NCBI GenBank assembly: GCA_031274075.1
Contig: JAISQQ010000298.1
Coordinates: forward strand, 1-6,114
Direction of reading: 5' to 3'
Source: Accumulibacter sp.
GTDB taxonomy: Bacteria; Pseudomonadota; Gammaproteobacteria; Burkholderiales; Rhodocyclaceae
Length of the DNA: 6,114 bases
Positions 1-6,114 of the stretch are shown one piece after another. Under the pieces are notes generated by a model. That model worked only from the letters and a program-made list of their open reading frames with translations, did no database searches and was not told the DNA's origin. Within the stretch, counting starts at the first letter, position 1, and every line of letters starts with the position of its first letter. Position numbers and translations under genes: made by a program.

Positions 1-368
1 TGGACCTTCAGCCGGGCGTCCTTGACCAGCTTGACGATCTTCTTCGCCAGTTCACTCTCGATGCCGGTCCGGATCTTCAGTTCCTGCTTGACCTTGTTGC
101 CCGAAATCTTCTGGATGGCCTGGTGGTCGAGGCGCTTGACGCTTTCCTTCTCTTTCTTTTCCATGGCCGGGAACAGGAGATCCTTGATCTGGCCGAGCTG
201 GAAATCGGAATCGCCGTAAAGCGTGATGATCTGGTCCTTCTCGTTGAGCTCGACCTTGGCCGACGTGCCCTTGAAATCGTAGCGCGCGTCGACCTGGCGG
301 CGGGTCACGTCGATGGCGTTTTTCAAGGCGTTGAGGTCGGCCTCCGAGGAAAAATCGAAGGATGGCAT
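1..368 (-). CDS. yajQ: YajQ family protein (DUF520), nucleotide/c-di-GMP-binding type, partial at left edge
   Basis: The reading frame opens at the ATG complementary to 366-368 and stays open for 122 codons to the window edge, so the C-terminus is missing; the family is usually about 160 residues. The start MPSFDFSSEADL and the later stretch GIESELAKKIVKLVKDARLK (residues 102-121) match the conserved N-terminus and the KKIVK-LVKD segment of YajQ proteins. The family is small, cytoplasmic and has two ferredoxin-like folds; members in Xanthomonas and Pseudomonas are reported to bind cyclic di-GMP and act with transcription factors, while others are only known to bind nucleotides. It begins 10 nt after the argG stop. 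No good ribosome site sits at normal spacing: the nearest purine run, GGAAGGA, is inside the last argG codons about 14 nt upstream, which suggests translational coupling. Family assignment is firm; the cellular role here is inferred. Confidence 0.93.
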   Translation of the reverse strand, partial: MPSFDFSSEADLNALKNAIDVTRRQVDARYDFKGTSAKVELNEKDQIITLYGDSDFQLGQIKDLLFPAMEKKEKESVKRLDHQAIQKISGNKVKQELKIRTGIESELAKKIVKLVKDARLKV

Positions 369-378
369 GGTTTTTCGC

Positions 379-1611
<1,233 letters not shown>

Positions 1612-1633
1612 TTCATAGGCTCCCGTTCAAAAT

Positions 1634-2557
1634 TCAAGAATTCATGCGCCCGAGAAGAAGATATTCCATCAGCGCCTTCTGCGCGTGCATGCGGTTCTCC
1701 GCCTCGTCCCAGACGAAACTTTGCGGCCCGTCGATCACCTCGGCCGTCACTTCCTCGCCCCGGTGCGCCGGCAGGCAATGCAGGAAAATCGCCTCGGGGC
1801 TGGCCGCGCGCATCATCTCGCCATCGACCCGGTAGTCGGCGAAGTCACGCAGGCGCGCCTCGTTTTCGGCCTCGAAACCCATCGACGTCCATACGTCGGT
1901 GGTCACGATATCGACGCCGCGCACGGCTTCCATCGGATCGGCGAACTGCCGGAAGTGTCCGGTGCCGTGCAGCCCGGCGCGTTCGGGCTCGACCTCGTAG
2001 CCGGGCGGGGTCGCCACATGCACCTTGAAATCCAGCAGTTCGGCCGCTTGCAGCCAGGTGTTGCAGCAATTGTTCGAGTCGCCGATCCAGGCTACCGTCC
2101 GGCCCTGGATCGGGCCGCGAACCTCGATGTAGGTGAAGATGTCGGCCATGATCTGGCACGGGTGATACTCGTTGGTCAGGCCGTTGATCACCGGCACGCG
2201 CGAGTTGGCGGCGAAACGCTCGACGATGTCCTGCTCGAAGGTGCGGATCATCACCAGGTCGCTCATGCGCGAGATGACCTGCGCCGAATCCTCGATCGGC
2301 TCGCCGCGCCCGAGTTGCGAATCGCGGGTATTGAGGTAGATGGCCATGCCGCCAAGCTGCTGCATGCCGGCCTCGAACGACAGGCGCGTGCGCGTGCTGG
2401 CCTTCTCGAAGATCATCACCAGCGTGCGGTCGCTCAGCGGCCAATGACGCTGGTAGGCCTTGAACTGCGCCTTGATCCAGCGCGCGCGCTTGAACAGGTA
2501 GGCATACTCGTCGCGGTCGAGGTCATTGAATTGCAGGTAATGTCTGACGGCGCTCAT
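1634..2557 (-). CDS. argF: Ornithine carbamoyltransferase, anabolic
   Basis: The enzyme transfers the carbamoyl group of carbamoyl phosphate to ornithine, giving citrulline; family members are cytoplasmic trimers. From the start chosen here it has 307 residues. The carbamoyl-phosphate loop STRTR is at 54-58, HPCQ at 132-135, the ornithine-binding DxxxSMG pattern (DVWTSMG) at 221-227, the catalytic HCLPAHRG at 260-267, and ENRMHAQKA near the C-terminus with its conserved arginine. Two in-frame ATGs compete. The upstream one at 2563 would abut a run of six G with no spacer. The one at 2557 has that run (complement of 2564-2569) as a Shine-Dalgarno six nt away and gives the usual MSAVRHYLQF start, so I prefer it. 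It begins 14 nt after the argD stop and ends 22 nt before argG. The pairing with argG and argD points to the biosynthetic rather than the arginine-deiminase role. SNNCCNTW at 161-168 has a cysteine where other family members vary. Confidence 0.97.
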   Translation of the reverse strand: MSAVRHYLQFNDLDRDEYAYLFKRARWIKAQFKAYQRHWPLSDRTLVMIFEKASTRTRLSFEAGMQQLGGMAIYLNTRDSQLGRGEPIEDSAQVISRMSDLVMIRTFEQDIVERFAANSRVPVINGLTNEYHPCQIMADIFTYIEVRGPIQGRTVAWIGDSNNCCNTWLQAAELLDFKVHVATPPGYEVEPERAGLHGTGHFRQFADPMEAVRGVDIVTTDVWTSMGFEAENEARLRDFADYRVDGEMMRAASPEAIFLHCLPAHRGEEVTAEVIDGPQSFVWDEAENRMHAQKALMEYLLLGRMNS

Positions 2558-2571
2558 CTCCATCCCCCCAC

Positions 2572-3744
2572 TCAGGAAGAAAGAAAGGCGCGAATCAGCG
2601 CCGCGAGCCGCGCGGCCAGTTCGCGGCCTTCATCCGCGCTGAAATTCAAGGCCGGCAGCAAACGCACCACCCGCTCGGCGGTGACGTTGATCAGCAGCCC
2701 GGCGTCGAGGCCGATCTGCACCAGATCGCCGCACGGACGGTCGAGTTCGACGCCGATGATCAAGCCCATGCCGCGGACGCCGACGACACCCGGCACATCC
2801 GACAGCGCCTGCGCCAGGCCGTCGCGGATGATCCCGCCGACCGTCACCGCGTTGGCCAGCAGCTTCTCCTTCTCGATCACCTCAAGGGTGGTCAGCGCCG
2901 CCGTGGTCGCCAACTGGTTGCCGCCGAAAGTCGAGCCGTGATTGCCCGGCTTCAACAGCCCCGCCGCCTTGCCGCCGGCCAGGCAGACGCCGATCGGCAC
3001 GCCCCCCGCCAGCCCTTTGGCCAGGGTGGCGACGTCCGGGCGGATACCGGCCTGCTGGAAAGCGAACCAGGTTCCGGTCCGCCCCATGCCGCACTGCACC
3101 TCGTCGCAGATCAGGAGCCAGGCGTTTTCGTCGCACAGGGCGCGCAGGCCGCGTTGATACCCGGGGTCGCAGACATGGATGCCGCCTTCGCCCTGGACGA
3201 CCTCGAACATCACCGCGACCACATTCTTGTTGCGCTCGCCGATGGCGCGCACCGCGTCGAGATCGTTGAACGGCACGCGCACGAAGCCGGCGACCAGCGG
3301 TTCGAACCCCGCCTGCACCTTGCGGCTCCCCGTCGCCGAAAGCGTCGCCAGGGTGCGGCCGTGGAACGAATGCTCCATGACGATGATCGCCGGATTGTCG
3401 ACGCCGCGCTGATGCCCATAGAACCGCGCCAGCTTGATCGCCGCTTCGTTGGCCTCGCAACCCGAATTGCAGAAGAACACTTCGTCCATTGCGGACATCG
3501 CCGCCAGCTTGTCCGCCAATTGTTCCTGCAGCGGCATGCGATAAAGGTTGGAGGTATGCAGCAAACGGCCCGCCTGCGCCGAAATCGCCGCCACCAGGGC
3601 CGGATGGTTGTGCCCCAGCGTGTTGACCGCGATTCCCGACAAGCCGTCGAGATACGTCCGGCCCTCGGTATCGGTGACCCGGCTTCCGTTGCCGTGGCTG
3701 AACGCCACGGGCAAGCGCGCATAGGTATTCATCACATGCGACAT
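2572..3744 (-). CDS. argD: Acetylornithine aminotransferase (PLP-dependent, class III)
   Basis: The enzyme converts N-acetylglutamate semialdehyde and glutamate to N-acetylornithine and 2-oxoglutarate; many bacterial ArgD proteins also act as succinyldiaminopimelate aminotransferase in lysine synthesis. The 390-residue chain has the class III aminotransferase pattern. PLP-phosphate contacts are in NSGCEANE (93-100), FHGRT is at 127-131, the cofactor-pairing aspartate is D214 in CDEVQCGMGRTG, the Schiff-base lysine is K243 in LAKGLAGG, and STFGGNQL is at 271-278. The frame is open to an ATG at 3807, but that adds 21 residues foreign to the family and would place a strong hairpin (3779-3796) in the coding region. 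The ATG at 3742-3744 gives the usual MNTYARLPVAFSHG start and follows a GGGGG Shine-Dalgarno (complement of 3751-3755) with a 6-nt spacer. It is the first gene of the arg operon. Transcription probably starts near 3863 from a promoter overlapping an ARG-box-like site. Confidence 0.96.
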   Translation of the reverse strand: MSHVMNTYARLPVAFSHGNGSRVTDTEGRTYLDGLSGIAVNTLGHNHPALVAAISAQAGRLLHTSNLYRMPLQEQLADKLAAMSAMDEVFFCNSGCEANEAAIKLARFYGHQRGVDNPAIIVMEHSFHGRTLATLSATGSRKVQAGFEPLVAGFVRVPFNDLDAVRAIGERNKNVVAVMFEVVQGEGGIHVCDPGYQRGLRALCDENAWLLICDEVQCGMGRTGTWFAFQQAGIRPDVATLAKGLAGGVPIGVCLAGGKAAGLLKPGNHGSTFGGNQLATTAALTTLEVIEKEKLLANAVTVGGIIRDGLAQALSDVPGVVGVRGMGLIIGVELDRPCGDLVQIGLDAGLLINVTAERVVRLLPALNFSADEGRELAARLAALIRAFLSS

Positions 3745-3755
3745 CTTCGACCCCC

Positions 3756-3777
3756 AAACTGAAGTGCATAAACTGAA
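3756..3777 (-). repeat. Direct repeat TTCAGTTT x2 between leader hairpin and argD start
   Basis: The minus strand carries TTCAGTTT twice, at 3770-3777 and 3756-3763, exact copies with a 14-bp period. The second copy abuts the G-run ribosome site of argD. No function is recognised; chance cannot be excluded for an 8-mer pair. Confidence 0.35.
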
Positions 3778-3778
3778 A

Positions 3779-3796
3779 CGGCGGCTTACGCCGCCG
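3779..3796 (-). promoter_or_regulatory. GUAA-loop hairpin in the argD leader
   Basis: CGGCGGC and GCCGCCG (arms at 3790-3796 and 3779-3785) form a perfect 7-bp GC stem. On the minus-strand RNA the loop is GUAA, a GNRA tetraloop. It is followed by UUUCAGUUU and lies 34 nt before the argD start, within the predicted leader. The downstream U content is interrupted, so it would be a weak terminator or attenuator at best; it could instead stabilise the mRNA 5' end. Confidence 0.45.
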
Positions 3797-3858
3797 GAAC
3801 GAATCACCGTCTGCCGGACCCTGCGGACACCCCCCGAAAACGCCGCCAGCCAGAGATG

Positions 3859-3876
3859 CGAGAATGGAAATTCTAG
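3859..3876. promoter_or_regulatory. ARG-box-like palindrome (putative ArgR operator)
   Basis: AGAAT (3861-3865), GGAA (3866-3869) and ATTCT (3870-3874) form a perfect 5-bp inverted repeat with a 4-bp centre. The architecture is that of the ArgR operator known from enterobacteria (TGAAT, four A/T bases, ATTCA). The core GAAT-N4-ATTC matches, but the outermost base of each half-site and the G-containing centre do not. It overlaps the -10 of the candidate argD promoter, a typical position for repression. A second site is hinted at 21 bp further upstream, where ATTGT (3891-3895) is in register, but its other half does not match. Whether this organism has a hexameric ArgR cannot be seen here. Confidence 0.4.
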
Positions 3877-3898
3877 GGGAAAACGTGGAGATTGTATA
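3870..3898 (-). promoter_or_regulatory. Candidate sigma-70 promoter of the argD-argF-argG operon
   Basis: On the minus strand TATACA (complement of 3893-3898) and TAGAAT (complement of 3870-3875) are separated by 17 bp. The first matches four of six -35 consensus bases and the second five of six -10 bases. Transcription would start near 3863, giving a leader of about 120 nt. An overlapping alternative is TTACCG (3915-3920) with TACAAT (3891-3896) at 18 bp; its -10 is good but its -35 is weak. The AT-rich block stands out in GC-rich surroundings. Only start mapping could choose between the two. Confidence 0.5.
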
Positions 3899-3927
3899 GC
3901 CGGACGATAGCCGCCGGTAAGCGCCCG

Positions 3928-3943
3928 TATTGGAATATTGGAA
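3928..3943. repeat. Perfect tandem repeat of TATTGGAA (2 copies)
   Basis: TATTGGAA occurs back to back at 3928-3935 and 3936-3943. It is an AT-rich patch about 30 bp upstream of the better candidate -35 box of argD. It might be part of an upstream activating or protein-binding site, or simply a small duplication. Confidence 0.4.
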
Positions 3944-3998
3944 AACAGCGGGAGAACGGCGCGGACGCGTTCCGGCGCCGCCTACCGTGACTGACGCC

Positions 3999-4028
3999 AA
4001 AGACAGACACGGCGCCCGCGAGCGCCGT
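3999..4028 (-). terminator. Probable intrinsic terminator of rpsT
   Basis: On the minus strand ACGGCGC (4022-4028) and GCGCCGT (4009-4015) form a perfect 7-bp stem around a 6-nt loop, followed by GTCTGTCTTT at 3999-4008. It starts 35 nt after the rpsT stop codon. The T-tract is interrupted by G and C, so termination may be incomplete, allowing some read-through toward argD. Confidence 0.5.
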
Positions 4029-4063
4029 CGATCAGACCCCGGAGAACCCGGACGTCCCGGAAA

Positions 4064-4330
4064 TCAGGCGGCAAGCGCCTTGATGCGCGCCGACAGGCGG
4101 CTCTTGTGGCGGGCGGCCTTGTTCTTGTGAATGATCTTCTTGTCCGCGATACGGTCGATCACCGCGACCGATTCCCGGAAAACACCCTGGGCGACCGTCT
4201 TGTCGCCCGCGACAATCGCCTTCTGCACGCGCTTGATCGCCGTGCGCAGGGTCGAGCGCAGGCTGGTGTTGTGGGCGTGTTGCTTGACGGCTTGACGGGC
4301 GCGCTTACGGGCTTGTGCGCTGTTGGCCAT
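4064..4330 (-). CDS. rpsT: 30S ribosomal protein S20
   Basis: S20 is a primary-binding protein of the small ribosomal subunit that contacts 16S rRNA during assembly. The 88-residue product begins [20 protein letters not shown], the signature S20 N-terminus. It is rich in lysine and arginine and ends in the usual [18 protein letters not shown] stretch; the length is typical. The frame continues upstream to 4705, but the ATG at 4328-4330 has a Shine-Dalgarno GAGGA (complement of 4338-4342) 7 nt away and matches the family start, so the extension is not coding. It appears monocistronic, with its own promoter about 40 nt upstream and a hairpin terminator downstream. In Escherichia coli S20 represses its own translation; nothing here tests that. 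Confidence 0.97.
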   Translation of the reverse strand: MANSAQARKRARQAVKQHAHNTSLRSTLRTAIKRVQKAIVAGDKTVAQGVFRESVAVIDRIADKKIIHKNKAARHKSRLSARIKALAA

Positions 4331-4371
4331 GAATGAATCCTCAAAAAGCGGTTGAATTACGAAAGCCCGCG

Positions 4372-4400
4372 ATTCTACAGACTCGGCCGGGGGATGGCAA
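4372..4400 (-). promoter_or_regulatory. Sigma-70 promoter of rpsT
   Basis: On the minus strand TTGCCA (complement of 4395-4400) and TAGAAT (complement of 4372-4377) each match five of six consensus bases and are 17 bp apart, with TG directly before the -10. The predicted start near 4365 gives a leader of about 35 nt that contains the rpsT ribosome site. Good match, spacing and position make this the best-supported promoter in the window. Confidence 0.7.
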
Positions 4401-4406
4401 GGGCGT

Positions 4407-4563
4407 TCAGGGGACGGAACAGAGCCATCGCACTCTGTGGCGTCGTTGGCATCGTGGCGATTTTCCTGGGGCCGCGGGTCTCCCGCCCTACATGTCAGGG
4501 AGCAACTTGCGGCGCTTCGCGCCGCCAAACCCTGACACCTGCCACCCGTCACCTGTCCCCTGA
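4407..4563. repeat. Nested inverted-repeat cluster between rpsT and the HD-GYP gene
   Basis: The segment is bounded by a perfect 9-bp inverted repeat, TCAGGGGAC at 4407-4415 and GTCCCCTGA at 4555-4563. Inside are ACAGAG/CTCTGT (4419-4424, 4433-4438), GCGGG/CCCGC (4474-4478, 4482-4486), and TGTCAGGG/CCCTGACA (4493-4500, 4530-4537). The last pair encloses GCGGCGC/GCGCCGC (4509-4515, 4519-4525). I see no target-site duplication and no open frame with coding character. It may be an extragenic palindromic or MITE-like repeat, or a hairpin cluster separating divergent genes. Confidence 0.45.
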
Positions 4564-4565
4564 CG
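4531..4565. repeat. Degenerate heptanucleotide tandem repeat (5 units, CCTGNCA-like)
   Basis: Five consecutive 7-mers read CCTGACA, CCTGCCA, CCCGTCA, CCTGTCC and CCTGACG with no gap. CC is fixed, TG or CG follows, and the sixth base is always C. Both longer inverted-repeat arms upstream (4407-4415 and 4493-4500) are complementary to parts of this array. The candidate -35 box of the downstream gene lies in units four and five. Confidence 0.5.
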
Positions 4566-4581
4566 AAGAAGGCGCTACAAT
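4553..4581 (+). promoter_or_regulatory. Candidate promoter of the HD-GYP response-regulator gene
   Basis: TACAAT at 4576-4581, in the context GCTACAATG, matches five of six -10 bases. CTGTCC at 4553-4558, 17 bp upstream, matches only three of six -35 bases and sits in the 7-nt repeat array. Transcription would start near 4588, about 60 nt before the GTG start. The -10 is convincing; the weak -35 suggests low or activator-dependent expression, or that the true promoter lies elsewhere. Confidence 0.4.
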
Positions 4582-4646
4582 GAAATCCGTTTGTCTCGGG
4601 CGACGGTTGGGGAAGCCGTTGCGGGCGCTGGGTTCGGGAGGGGAAG

Positions 4647-5696
4647 GTGGAGCGGAAACTGATCATGCTGGTCGACGACAACCCGGTGAATCTGCTGACG
4701 GGCAAGAAGGCGCTCAGCGAACGCTATCAAACGCTGACCTTGCCGAGCGCGGCGGCCATGTTCAATCTCTTGCCGCAACACCGGCCGGACCTCATCCTGC
4801 TGGACGTCAACATGCCCGACATGGACGGCTTCGATTCGATCCGGCGCCTGAAAAGCGAGCCTTCGAGCCGCGCCATCCCGGTCATCTTCCTGACCGCCAA
4901 GACCGATCCCGAGAGCGAGATCCTGGGACTCGAGCTCGGCGCGCTGGACTACATCACCAAACCTTTTTCGCCGCCGCTGCTGATGAAGCGCGTGGAAGCC
5001 CACATGAAGCTCATCGACTACCAGCGGCGGCTGGAAGAGATGGTCGAGGAAAAAACAAAGGACATCATGCAGTTGCAGCTCAATACGCTGGATATGCTGG
5101 CGGAGCTTGCCGAAGAGCGGGACACGGCCACCGGCTCGCACAACGAGCGCTCGGAACGCTGTGTGGCGGTATTGCTCGAGGCCATGAAGGGCGCCGAGGT
5201 CTTCCGTTCCGAGACGGAGACCTGGGACATCACCCGCCTGCTGCGCGGCGTGAAATTGCACGACATCGGCAAGATCGCCATTCCCGACGCCATTTTGAAA
5301 AAACCGGGAAAGCTCACGCCCGAGGAATTCGAGGTGATGAAGACGCACGTCGGGTTTGGCGTGAAGTTCATCGAAAAGCTGGAAAGAAACAACCGCGACA
5401 GCCTCTTTCTGCAATATGCCAAAACGCTGGCTGCCCACCATCACGAAAAATGGGACGGCAGCGGTTATCCCGGCGGGCTTGTGGGCGCGGCGATCCCGCT
5501 GCTCGGGCGGGTGATGGCGGTGGTGGACGTTTATGAAGCCCTGACGGCGGAGCGCCCGTATAAAAAGGCGTTCGACCACGACGCGGCGGTGCGGATCATC
5601 ACCGCGGAGAGAGGCAGGCATTTCGACCCGGCGCTGGTGGACCTCTTCGCGGGCTGCGCCGAACGGATGCGCGACATCCGGGATACGCGCTCATGA
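4647..5696 (+). CDS. Response regulator with HD-GYP domain, probable cyclic-di-GMP phosphodiesterase (RpfG-like)
   Basis: The 349-residue cytoplasmic protein joins a receiver domain (about 1-122), a helical linker likely to form a coiled coil (about 125-155), and an HD-GYP domain (about 150-345). The receiver has acidic residues D10 and D11, phosphoacceptor D53 in LLDVNMP, T83 and K105 (TKPF). The HD-GYP domain keeps TGSHNER with H165, the HD pair H205-D206 in LHDIGK, H234 in [16 protein letters not shown] at 264-275 with the GYP triad, and D294 in VVDVYEALT. It therefore looks catalytically intact and should hydrolyse c-di-GMP under phosphorylation control. Its sensor kinase is not in the window. 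The start is GTG, with GGAGG at 4637-4641 and a 5-nt spacer; the N-terminus [11 protein letters not shown] fits a receiver. It diverges from rpsT and is followed by a DUF1840 gene 43 nt on. Domain calls are firm; the substrate is inferred from the family. Confidence 0.94.
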   Translation: MERKLIMLVDDNPVNLLTGKKALSERYQTLTLPSAAAMFNLLPQHRPDLILLDVNMPDMDGFDSIRRLKSEPSSRAIPVIFLTAKTDPESEILGLELGALDYITKPFSPPLLMKRVEAHMKLIDYQRRLEEMVEEKTKDIMQLQLNTLDMLAELAEERDTATGSHNERSERCVAVLLEAMKGAEVFRSETETWDITRLLRGVKLHDIGKIAIPDAILKKPGKLTPEEFEVMKTHVGFGVKFIEKLERNNRDSLFLQYAKTLAAHHHEKWDGSGYPGGLVGAAIPLLGRVMAVVDVYEALTAERPYKKAFDHDAAVRIITAERGRHFDPALVDLFAGCAERMRDIRDTRS

Positions 5697-5739
5697 TCGC
5701 GCGCAACGCGGTTCCCACGGCTTCTTTCGGAGAGATGGC

Positions 5740-6105
5740 ATGCTGGTCCAACTGACGTCGAGCACTTCCGGCAAGATGATCATGCTTTCCGGACATGCCC
5801 ACGGTATTTTCGGGTGGATCGGCAAGGAAGGCGCCGCGCGCGGCGTCTTCACCCAGGAACAACTGCCGGAAGCGATCAATCGTCTGCGCCAGGGAGTGGA
5901 CGAGGAGAAACGGGCGATCGAGCGGCAGGCGCGGGAAAAGCGCGACAGCGCCCGCGAGGATGGAGAAGCCGCCGGTGAAGACGAAGAGAAACCTCCGGAC
6001 GAAACCGTCACGCTGGCGCAGCGGGCGCAGCCGCTGCTCCGCCTGATGGAACGGACGCTGAAGGAAGGCGGCTTCATTCTCTGGGAAGCGCCCGGAGATT
6101 TCTGA
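5740..6105 (+). CDS. DUF1840 domain-containing protein
   Basis: This 121-residue protein of unknown function belongs to a small family that I know mainly from betaproteobacteria. The recognisable family words are the start MLVQLTS-TSGKMIML, the segment ARGVFTQEQLPEAINRLR (residues 33-50), and the C-terminal block VTLAQRAQPLLRLMERT (90-106) ending in FILWE. Between the two conserved blocks lies a highly charged linker (about 54-88) rich in E, D, K and R and probably disordered. There is no signal peptide or membrane segment. The ATG is preceded by GGAGAG at 5729-5734 with a 5-nt spacer. It starts 43 nt after the HD-GYP gene with no terminator visible between, so cotranscription is likely; a link to c-di-GMP signalling would be guilt by association only. 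The stop lies 9 nt before the window end. Confidence 0.88.
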   Translation: MLVQLTSSTSGKMIMLSGHAHGIFGWIGKEGAARGVFTQEQLPEAINRLRQGVDEEKRAIERQAREKRDSAREDGEAAGEDEEKPPDETVTLAQRAQPLLRLMERTLKEGGFILWEAPGDF

Positions 6106-6114
6106 GAACCTGTT

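Noticed and set aside
1685..2941. 418-codon plus-strand open frame opposite argF and the 3' part of argD
   Set aside because: It is antisense to two clear enzymes and crosses their junction; the product shows no family resemblance. Long antisense frames are common opposite GC-rich coding sequence.
3745..3807. N-terminal extension of ArgD to the ATG at 3807
   Set aside because: The 21 extra residues do not resemble ArgD, cover the leader hairpin, and are not preceded by a better ribosome site than the one at 3751-3755.
4331..4705. N-terminal extension of S20 to 4705
   Set aside because: It would run through the rpsT promoter, its Shine-Dalgarno and the repeat cluster; S20 proteins start at MANSAQ.
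4352..5536. 394-codon plus-strand frame overlapping the HD-GYP gene in another frame
   Set aside because: The product is low-complexity and rich in A, G, R and P, typical of a shadow frame; the HD-GYP frame carries all catalytic motifs.
4575..5621. 348-codon minus-strand open frame opposite the HD-GYP gene
   Set aside because: It mirrors the third-position pattern of a well-supported receiver/HD-GYP gene and has no recognisable motif.
5693..5755. 20-codon frame starting in an ATGA overlap with the HD-GYP stop
   Set aside because: No ribosome site of its own is evident, the peptide has no recognisable feature, and it ends inside the DUF1840 start region.

Overview
This window looks like ordinary chromosomal housekeeping DNA from a GC-rich betaproteobacterium, possibly a Rhodocyclales or Nitrosomonadales relative. 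That placement is an inference from protein wording (ArgF, ArgG, S20, YajQ, a DUF1840 protein) and from an argD-argF-argG cluster followed by yajQ; no 16S rRNA is present. I see no mobile element, prophage gene, CRISPR array, tRNA or rRNA.

Left two thirds, minus strand (about 3900 down to 1): an arginine-biosynthesis operon in the order argD (acetylornithine aminotransferase), argF (ornithine carbamoyltransferase), argG (argininosuccinate synthase), then yajQ, which runs off the left edge. Gaps are 14, 22 and 10 nt, so one transcript is likely. ArgD makes N-acetylornithine; after deacetylation (enzyme not in the window) ArgF carbamoylates ornithine to citrulline and ArgG condenses citrulline with aspartate. 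ArgH and the early enzymes must be elsewhere. The 319-nt stretch upstream of argD holds a candidate sigma-70 promoter whose -10 lies inside an ARG-box-like palindrome, a strong GUAA-loop hairpin in the predicted leader, short direct repeats, and the probable terminator of rpsT.

Middle (4064-4330, minus): rpsT, ribosomal protein S20, with a clear Shine-Dalgarno and a well-spaced promoter.

The 316-nt region 4331-4646 lies between divergent genes. It carries the rpsT promoter, a candidate promoter for the rightward gene, a degenerate 7-nt tandem repeat, and a set of nested inverted repeats.

Right third, plus strand: a response regulator with a receiver domain fused to an HD-GYP phosphodiesterase (c-di-GMP turnover, GTG start), followed 43 nt later by a small DUF1840 protein. 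The two may be cotranscribed.

The proteins are well-known families. The parts worth a second look are the non-coding stretches: the putative ArgR operator and leader hairpin before argD, and the repeat-rich spacer at 4407-4565. I do not find a convincing undescribed system.
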